A stretch of 9,479 nucleotides of DNA. Origin: Pseudomonadota bacterium (GTDB taxonomy: Bacteria > Desulfobacterota > Desulfarculia > Desulfarculales > JAHJDS01). The position numbers and the translations under genes were made by a program. Under the pieces are notes generated by a model. It had not been told where the DNA came from, did not search any database, and saw nothing but the letters and a program-made list of their open reading frames with translations. Where the stretch lies: assembly GCA_018812395.1 (NCBI GenBank), contig JAHJDS010000529.1:1-9479 (forward strand). The letters run 5' to 3'. Below are positions 5,290 to 9,479 of the stretch, piece by piece (the stretch's first letter is position 1; each line of letters starts with the position of its first letter).

Positions 5290-6261
5290 TCATAGCCCGA
5301 CTTGGGCGGCGGCGTTGTTGCGGAACAGGTTGCCCATGCGGACGTACTTTTTGAGGGTGTCGGTCCGCTTGTGGCCGGTCTGGTCCATGATGCTGAACGT
5401 GTTCACGCCCCGGGCCGCGGCGGACGTGGCGAATCCGGCCCGCAAGCTGTGACCCGAGAACCGGGCCGGGTCCAGGCCGGCGGCTTCGGCGGTTCGCTTG
5501 ACCACCAGGGCCACGGCCTTGTCAGACATCCGGTCGTTCATGCGCCCGTGCCGGGTGATGGACCGGAACAGGGCCCCGTCCTCGATCCCGCTGGCCTCTA
5601 GCCACGCCTGGACCGCCCGGACCGGGCACGTCTCGGGGTGACTGCCATAGGGGATACCCTTGACCGTCCCTTCGGCTTCCTGGTCGGTCTTGGACCGGCG
5701 CACAGTGACCACCAGGCCGTCATTGGTGATTTCAATGTCCCCCACGTCCAGGCCGACCAGTTCCGACCGCCTGAATGCCCCGGCGAATCCCAGGACCAAC
5801 AGCGCCCGGTCCCTGACCCCCAACAGGCTGTCAGGCAATACCTCGACCATGGCCCGCAAGTCCTCGATCATGACCGGGGCCTTGGCGTCCTGGGCCGTGC
5901 CGTTGGCCCGCTTAATTCCCGACCAGACCTCTTTAATGGCCGGGTCTTTGGTGTCGAGCGGACAGCCGGCCAGGCGGTGGGCCTGGGATATGGCCGACAG
6001 CCTGAGTTGCAGGGTCGAGGTCTTCAAGGTCGAGGCCCGATCCGACAGATACCAGCCCACGGTCCGGGGCAGGGCCGGCAGACTGACAAGCCCCTTACCA
6101 GCACACCAGCGGGTGAAGTCGGTCCAGGCGGCCCGGTAGGCCCGTTTGGTGTTCTCGGCCTTGGCCTGGTGGGCATAGCCGGCGGCCTTGGCGTCCAGGT
6201 CGGCCAGCCGGGCCAGGTCCCCGCTGGTCTCGATTCTGACTAGTGCTTGATTGTCCCCCAT
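5290..6261 (-). CDS. tyrosine recombinase / integrase
   Basis: This 323-aa protein should catalyse site-specific recombination between attachment sites through a 3'-phosphotyrosine intermediate. An N-terminal SAM-like core-binding domain spans about 25-115 (ENTKRAYRAAWTDFTRWC). The catalytic domain (about 125-323) carries the full set: Arg164 in GAFRRSELVGL, Lys191 in RRSKTD, His271 and Arg274 in HSLRAGFAT, His297 in TGHKRTDT and the nucleophile Tyr306 in KKYVRMG. Its length is normal for a phage- or plasmid-type integrase, with no arm-binding domain evident. ATG 6261 follows GGGGG by 5 nt. It has a strong promoter and is divergent from a ribbon-helix-helix gene, the usual layout of a regulated integration module. 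XerC/D resolvase use is less likely given the accessory context but cannot be excluded. Confidence 0.92.
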   Translation of the reverse strand: MGDNQALVRIETSGDLARLADLDAKAAGYAHQAKAENTKRAYRAAWTDFTRWCAGKGLVSLPALPRTVGWYLSDRASTLKTSTLQLRLSAISQAHRLAGCPLDTKDPAIKEVWSGIKRANGTAQDAKAPVMIEDLRAMVEVLPDSLLGVRDRALLVLGFAGAFRRSELVGLDVGDIEITNDGLVVTVRRSKTDQEAEGTVKGIPYGSHPETCPVRAVQAWLEASGIEDGALFRSITRHGRMNDRMSDKAVALVVKRTAEAAGLDPARFSGHSLRAGFATSAAARGVNTFSIMDQTGHKRTDTLKKYVRMGNLFRNNAAAQVGL

Positions 6262-6311
6262 GACTGCCCCCTGTCTGTCTAGGTTCCGATAATGACCTGT
6301 TGTCGGAAGTC

Positions 6312-6341
6312 AGAATAGCATCTAGTTAATATAGTTGTCAA
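6312..6341 (-). promoter_or_regulatory. integrase promoter
   Basis: On the minus strand a perfect TTGACA (6341-6336) is followed after 18 nt by TATTCT (6317-6312), 4/6 to the -10 consensus. The start would be near 6305, about 45 nt before ATG 6261. Confidence 0.6.
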
Positions 6342-6369
6342 GCCCTATTTTAATAATTATGGACTTGAC
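6335..6369. promoter_or_regulatory. divergent control region with 6-bp dyad
   Basis: GTCAAG (6337-6342) and CTTGAC (6364-6369) are perfect inverted copies 21 bp apart. The left arm covers the integrase -35 box. A plus-strand promoter candidate for the small regulator, TTGTCA (6335-6340), 17 nt, TATGGA (6358-6363), lies between the arms. A dimeric regulator bound here could repress both directions. Confidence 0.4.
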
Positions 6370-6399
6370 TAAAGAAGTAGTTTGTCGTACCTTGAAAGC

Positions 6400-6630
6400 A
6401 TGGTAGCGAAAGACAAAGGCAAGCGGGGCGGGGCCGGTGTCGAGGCCAACCCGGCCATAGGCGAGCGGGGCGACTTTTTGCGGGTACTGATAACCATGCC
6501 TGGGGAGATGCTGGCCGAGCTTAAAGCCCTGGGCGTCCAGCGCCGAATGGAAGGGCAGAGGGATTCGTCAGTCAGCGCCCTGGCCCGGGAAGCGATTGCC
6601 GATTTTCTGGCCAAGCAGGGGCACGATTAA
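6400..6630 (+). CDS. ribbon-helix-helix DNA-binding regulator
   Basis: This 76-aa protein has a basic, disordered N-terminus (KDKGKRGGAG) followed by a ribbon-helix-helix pattern: a beta strand LRVLITM at about 27-33, helix 1 at about 34-49 (PGEMLAELKALG) and helix 2 at about 58-73 (SVSALAREAIADFLAK). Proteins of this fold dimerise and place the strands in the major groove; known examples are CopG, Arc, MetJ and many antitoxins. No toxin-like gene adjoins it, so it is more likely a repressor of itself and of the divergent integrase, or a directionality or partition factor. ATG 6400 is used because the only other start, TTG 6382, would add six residues without a Shine-Dalgarno. ATG 6400 itself also lacks a strong one. 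Confidence 0.75.
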   Translation: MVAKDKGKRGGAGVEANPAIGERGDFLRVLITMPGEMLAELKALGVQRRMEGQRDSSVSALAREAIADFLAKQGHD

Positions 6631-6714
6631 CCCAAGCCAGGCCGAAAAGATGTCCTGTCCTGGGGCCTCTCCGTGCGTCACAAGGCCATTGGCGGTGCGG
6701 CGGCCGTCTAAGAG

Positions 6715-7623
6715 TCACCTGGCCCTTTTTGGTTTCCATTCCGCGGCTAGGCGTTGGGCCTCGGCCACCTGGGCCGGGGTCATACGCCGCTCCAGACTGT
6801 CACGAAATTTCTCGGCCTTTGCTTCGCCCCTGCTGGCGGCCAGGCTGAACCACATATACGCCAGAATGTAATTCTTGGGCACTCCGCGACCTACGAGATA
6901 TGCTACACCGAGTTTACCCTGAGCTAATGAATCGCCTTGGTCGGCGGCTATGCGGAACCACCTGAACGCCTGTGCATAGTTCCGGGGGACACCATAGCCA
7001 TTGGCGTACATGGTCCCCAGGTTGACTTGTGCTCGGACAAGGCCCTGTCTGGCCGCCAAGAGCCACCACTTCGCGGCCTCGCTGTAATTTCGGGGGACAC
7101 CACGGCCATGGTGGTACATGAGGCCGAGGTAGAACTGGCCCCAGGCATGTCCCTCCCTGGCCGCGAGACGGTACCACTTTACGGCCTTGCGGTAGTTCCG
7201 CGGAACTCCGTGTCCCCTGTCGTAACAGCCGCCGAGGCTTTCCTGAGCAGGGGCATGTCCTTGCTTGGCCGCCAGGCGATACCATTTCACGGCCTCAGGG
7301 TAGTTCCGGGGGACACCACGGCCGACGGCGTACATGTCGCCAAGTCGGTCCTGAGCCGGTGCATATCCTTGCTTGGCCGAGAGTCGCCACCACTTCGCAA
7401 CTATGCGATAGTTTCGCGGAACACCCTGGCCATGATAGTACATGACGCCCAGGTTGAACTGGGCCACCGCATTTCCCTGCTTGGCCAGCCGGGTAAAAAT
7501 TCTCAGGGCAGTGGCGTAGTCGCCTCTTCTGGTGGCCGCCAATCCGGCGGCAAAGTCATCCGCTCCGGCCACGGTGGCGGGAAGCAGGGCCAGGACCAAC
7601 ACAACGGCCAGCAGCTTGCGCAT
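6715..7623 (-). CDS. secreted Sel1-repeat protein
   Basis: This 302-aa protein begins with a Sec signal peptide (MRKLLAVVLVLALLPATVAG, cleavage near residue 20). It then has about six 36-residue Sel1-like repeats, recognisable by the recurring GxGVPRNY core and alternating AKWW/KWYRLAA helices. The last repeat ends YMWFSLAASRGE, and a helical tail (RMTPAQVAEAQRLAAEW) closes the protein. Sel1 repeats form a TPR-like solenoid that binds proteins; known members act in envelope signalling and in host interaction. No enzymatic domain is present. ATG 7623 follows a run of six G by 4 nt, so an in-frame start at 7644 is not needed. It is the last gene of a same-strand cluster of envelope proteins, 46 nt after the preceding stop. 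The partner is unknown. Confidence 0.88.
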   Translation of the reverse strand: MRKLLAVVLVLALLPATVAGADDFAAGLAATRRGDYATALRIFTRLAKQGNAVAQFNLGVMYYHGQGVPRNYRIVAKWWRLSAKQGYAPAQDRLGDMYAVGRGVPRNYPEAVKWYRLAAKQGHAPAQESLGGCYDRGHGVPRNYRKAVKWYRLAAREGHAWGQFYLGLMYHHGRGVPRNYSEAAKWWLLAARQGLVRAQVNLGTMYANGYGVPRNYAQAFRWFRIAADQGDSLAQGKLGVAYLVGRGVPKNYILAYMWFSLAASRGEAKAEKFRDSLERRMTPAQVAEAQRLAAEWKPKRAR

Positions 7624-7669
7624 AAAGCCCCCCTTAACACTCAACCCCCTCTAGCGGAAATCCGGTTTA

Positions 7670-7950
7670 TCAGCGGCGGTACCTGTACCGGTACTGATAG
7701 GGGCGATAGGTCGGCACGGTCGGGAAGGGGGACCGGTACCCCTGTTGCCCGGTGTAAGGGTTGACGTTCGGGTAGGTTGAGCAGTTGTTCCAGCGGGTGC
7801 CGTCGGGATAGGTCCGAAAGTGGGGCTGGACATAGGTGCCGTTGCGCCGATAGTAGCCGCGAACCCGATACCCGTTGTACTGCGCCGCGGCCAGGGCCGG
7901 CAGCAGCACAAAAACTGTCAGGGCCACAAGAATAAAATAAGTCTTTTCAT
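7670..7950 (-). CDS. small secreted protein with a one-base frame break next to the start
   Basis: The downstream frame encodes a signal peptide (FILVALTVFVLLPALAAAQ) and a mature part of about 70 residues rich in Tyr, Arg, Pro and Asn (GYYRRNGTYVQPHFRTYPDG, later NVNPYTGQQG, ending YRYRYRR). The NGTYVQPH and NPYTG motifs recur in small uncharacterised secreted proteins of proteobacteria. The properly placed ATG 7950, 7 nt after GGGGGG, is in another frame and stops after ten codons. Adding one A to the A-run directly after ATG would give Met-Lys-Lys-Thr-Tyr and join the frames, for 93 aa. A real mutation, phase variation or an assembly error are all possible. A GTG inside the hydrophobic stretch would be a poor start, lacking positive charge and Shine-Dalgarno. 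It sits 14 nt after the stop of the upstream small membrane gene. Confidence 0.65.
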
Positions 7951-7964
7951 AATCGTACCCCCCG

Positions 7965-8189
7965 TTATTGTGGCGGCTGAACCATTTTTCTGGTTCGAGT
8001 GTCGTACAGCTTGCGGTGGAAGTGCAGATCGCCCGGCCGTGGCGCCCGCAAGATCGGGCCTTGCACATTCACCACCTGATACCGGGTCTGCTTCAGGATT
8101 TTACGCTGTTGCCAGATCGACCAGAGTTGGGCGGCGAGAATGGCCACGGCCAATAAAAGAAGGCAGCCCTTGAAAAACTTGTCGAACAT
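7965..8189 (-). CDS. small single-pass membrane protein (74 aa)
   Basis: One hydrophobic helix (CLLLLAVAILAAQLWSIW, about residues 9-26) follows a short N-terminus containing lysines, with a basic soluble tail (QQRKILKQTRY to KMVQPPQ). The tail has the look of a small beta structure (YQVVNVQGPILRAPRPGD) but I do not recognise it. The helix is a signal anchor, or less likely a signal peptide. ATG 8189 is preceded by GGGGG at 6 nt. Its start lies 10 nt after the stop of the upstream membrane gene and its stop 14 nt before the next start, so it is inside an operon. The 5' base calls agree with a real gene: a G-run Shine-Dalgarno, no internal stop and a conserved layout with its neighbours. Confidence 0.6.
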   Translation of the reverse strand: MFDKFFKGCLLLLAVAILAAQLWSIWQQRKILKQTRYQVVNVQGPILRAPRPGDLHFHRKLYDTRTRKMVQPPQ

Positions 8190-8199
8190 GATGCGCCCC

Positions 8200-8595
8200 C
8201 TAGGCAAATATGTTTTTAACGAATTTCGTCAACCACCAAAACCAACCAATAATGAGCCAGGAACCAAAAGCAAAACCAATAAGCCCGCTTATCAACCGCA
8301 ACAAAGACCGCCCGCGCCGAAAAAAATATGCAGCAGTTCTCTCGCCAATCAATGGACGGAGCCCAACAATCCCGCCAGAGCGACCAATGCTTTTATACCT
8401 CCTTGTCGTCCCCCTTGCCATAAGAAGTAATTGTAATAAGCCAATAAGCACGCCAACAAAAATCGCCTCCACCCACCACTCCCAGTAGGGGTGCATAATC
8501 GTACCGTTCATTAAGCCATAGACAATGCCTATGGCCGCGGAAAGGAAAAACAACAACCCCGCTTCGATGCAAGAGTAGAACCGTCCGGGCGGCAT
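8200..8595 (-). CDS. three-helix integral membrane protein, unknown function
   Basis: This 131-aa protein has three strongly hydrophobic stretches: about 12-29 (AGLLFFLSAAIGIVYGLM), 41-60 (WVEAIFVGVLIGLLQLLLMA) and 99-121 (LRLISGLIGFAFGSWLIIGW). A basic loop at about 61-98 (RGTTRRYK, RRGRSLLR) is likely cytoplasmic by the positive-inside rule. No family is recognised. The start at 8595 is supported by a TAATG overlap with the stop of the upstream frame, which suggests translational coupling; the Shine-Dalgarno itself (GAGGG) is distant. The gene is clearly less GC-rich than its surroundings, which hints at a separate origin. It leads the group of envelope genes running to 6715. Confidence 0.6.
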   Translation of the reverse strand: MPPGRFYSCIEAGLLFFLSAAIGIVYGLMNGTIMHPYWEWWVEAIFVGVLIGLLQLLLMARGTTRRYKSIGRSGGIVGLRPLIGERTAAYFFRRGRSLLRLISGLIGFAFGSWLIIGWFWWLTKFVKNIFA

Positions 8596-8795
8596 TATGG
8601 CTTGGCCCTCAACAACGTCATCACCCGATAGATACCAATCCCGTCAGTGTCGGCCTTGGTCAGTTTGATTCGGGGGTATGGCCGACTATCGCTTGCGGGT
8701 CGGGTCAATACGGACGAAGTCGAGTTGGAAGGTAGGTCCGTGGTGGCGCAGAACAGAATGGCGCCGAGGTCGGTATCAACATGCAGACGACAGTC
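8595..8795 (-). pseudogene. open frame lacking a start, coupled to the membrane gene
   Basis: The minus-strand frame from 8795 to the TAA at 8597-8595 (66 codons) reads HVDTDLGAILFCATTDLPSN and ends IYRVMTLLRAKP. Its stop overlaps the next start as TAATG, which argues it was a real gene. A TGA at 8798-8796 precedes it and no ATG or GTG occurs early; the first TTG is halfway. A GTG at 8814 in another frame, right after GGGGGA, begins a 12-codon run (IFYRLRLSSAC) that would join this frame after a one-base shift. It is therefore a 5'-damaged gene, or one with an unusual start or a sequencing error. I do not recognise the product. Confidence 0.4.
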
Positions 8796-8987
8796 TCAAC
8801 CGGTAGAAAATCACTCCCCCGATATGGAGAATGCCACGGAATAATTTGCCTGACAAGGAAAAAACAAAGTGTTGTCGTAGTTGGCCCTCATGCGGCAGAC
8901 GGGCCGGGGCGGGGCGGGTAGGCTCCGGGGTCCGGGTGATCCGCCACCGCCGGCCGTCGACCCACGCGCCTCGGTATAAATATTGGG

Positions 8988-9191
8988 TTGGGCCTCGGAC
9001 GATTTTTTCGGAAACGGTCAGGGCTCCCCGCTCCGGTCAACCCCGAAAATCGGCGGGCAATGGCCGCCCGGGCGCGTCAATGGGTGCTGAAAAACCACAC
9101 CTACAAGGCCAGGCTCGAATCAATTCAGGCCAAAATGGACCAGATCGGCTTTGAATCCGGGCTGAAAATGGCAAAGACCCTCTCGAATGTC
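8988..9191 (+). pseudogene. glycosyltransferase C-terminal remnant
   Basis: The plus-strand frame includes NPENRRAMAARARQWVLKNH then TYKAR (codons from 9039). This matches the C-terminal pattern of GT-B glycosyltransferases of the CgeB/Glyco_trans_1_2 kind, where P-E-x-R-R precedes a helix ending V-L-x-x-H-T-Y-x-x-R. A stop at 8937-8939 cuts off any catalytic part, and only about 50 recognisable residues remain. The frame stays open to 9374 but overlaps the minus-strand gene there. I take it as a relic of a degraded gene; no start or Shine-Dalgarno supports an independent product. Confidence 0.4.
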
Positions 9192-9479
9192 TTACGTTGC
9201 AGAGGGCGGCTGGTCCGGCTCGTTCCCGGCCGCCACCACCGGGACAGCATCGCCCGAAAAGTTCACCTGCTCCCGGATCAGTTGACCAACCTGAATCGCA
9301 ACCAAAGCCAAATTGCTCCCACGCTCCGGCTCATCCACATCCACCGCTCGATCAACACGCGAAATCGTCTTTGACGCCAGCTCGGTCTCGACCCGATCCA
9401 ACTTGGCGCCAGACTCAAGCTTCGTCTTCACGCGGCCGATCACCGCCCGCTCAATCGCCTGAACCGCCGGGACCAAATC
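9192..9479 (-). CDS. unidentified protein, C-terminal part only
   Basis: The frame is open from the right edge of the window to a stop at 9192, so only the last 95 residues are visible. They begin with a charged amphipathic stretch (AIERAVIGRVKTKLESGAKL, then RVETELASKT) that looks helical and perhaps coiled-coil. They continue with a mixed hydrophobic part (LALVAIQVGQLIREQVNFSG) and a proline-rich end (GNEPDQPPSAT). There is no recognised domain, signal peptide or membrane segment. In this context it might be a phage or mobile-element protein, but that is a guess. The N-terminus lies outside the window. Confidence 0.5.
   Translation of the reverse strand, partial: DLVPAVQAIERAVIGRVKTKLESGAKLDRVETELASKTISRVDRAVDVDEPERGSNLALVAIQVGQLIREQVNFSGDAVPVVAAGNEPDQPPSAT

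Noticed and set aside
4881..5354. Plus-strand open frame of 157 codons
   Set aside because: It overlaps the well-supported lipoprotein gene and its promoter on the other strand and has no recognisable domain.
6400..6630. Ribbon-helix-helix gene as the antitoxin of a toxin-antitoxin pair
   Set aside because: No toxin-sized gene follows it or overlaps it; the neighbours are an integrase and a Sel1 gene on the other strand.
6937..7764. Plus-strand open frame of 275 codons opposite the Sel1 gene
   Set aside because: It is antisense to the repeat protein; its periodicity is the shadow of the Sel1 repeats.

Overview
The window is GC-rich DNA from a bacterium. Gram-negative traits are a lipobox lipoprotein, Sec signal peptides and a secreted Sel1-repeat protein. 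I suspect an uncultured proteobacterium or desulfobacterium, but the sequence does not fix the taxon. The mix of a phage-type repressor, a tyrosine recombinase, a ribbon-helix-helix regulator, gene remnants and uncharacterised small genes marks it as an accessory, probably mobile, region.

Left part (1-4175) is a compact, effector-only type II CRISPR locus. A partial cI-like HTH/S24 repressor reads leftward from 484. Across an AT-rich intergenic region with two promoter candidates and an imperfect dyad, cas9 reads rightward (about 775-3645, about 956 aa) with complete RuvC and HNH catalytic sets. Immediately after it, about 3690-3800 looks like a tracrRNA: an anti-repeat that pairs with the CRISPR repeat in two helices around a bulge, followed by GC-rich hairpins. 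Then come five 37-nt repeats with four 34-36-nt spacers (3851-4175). No cas1, cas2, csn2 or cas4 is present in the window, so adaptation must be absent, supplied in trans, or lie outside the window.

Middle part (4176-6630): a hairpin-rich spacer leads to a four-zinc-knuckle protein (4375-4782). A convergent 56-aa lipoprotein gene (4912-5082, minus) has a good sigma70-type promoter. A complete tyrosine recombinase (5290-6261, minus) is divergent from a small ribbon-helix-helix regulator (6400-6630, plus), with a 6-bp dyad between their promoters. This is the likely integration module of the element.

Right part (6715-8814) is a minus-strand gene cluster that appears to be one operon: a start-less open frame whose stop overlaps the next start (TAATG), a three-helix membrane protein, a single-helix small membrane protein, a small secreted protein whose start frame is broken by one base in an A-run, and a six-repeat Sel1 secreted protein. 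The right end (about 8988-9479) holds a glycosyltransferase C-terminal remnant and the end of an unidentified minus-strand gene.

Most genes here use a G-run (GGGG to GGGGGG, or GAGGG) 4-7 nt before the start as Shine-Dalgarno sequence, which I used to choose starts. The most notable system is the compact Cas9 with IscB-like zinc knuckles in its HNH domain, its own tracrRNA and a mini-array, placed opposite a phage-type repressor and near an integrase.
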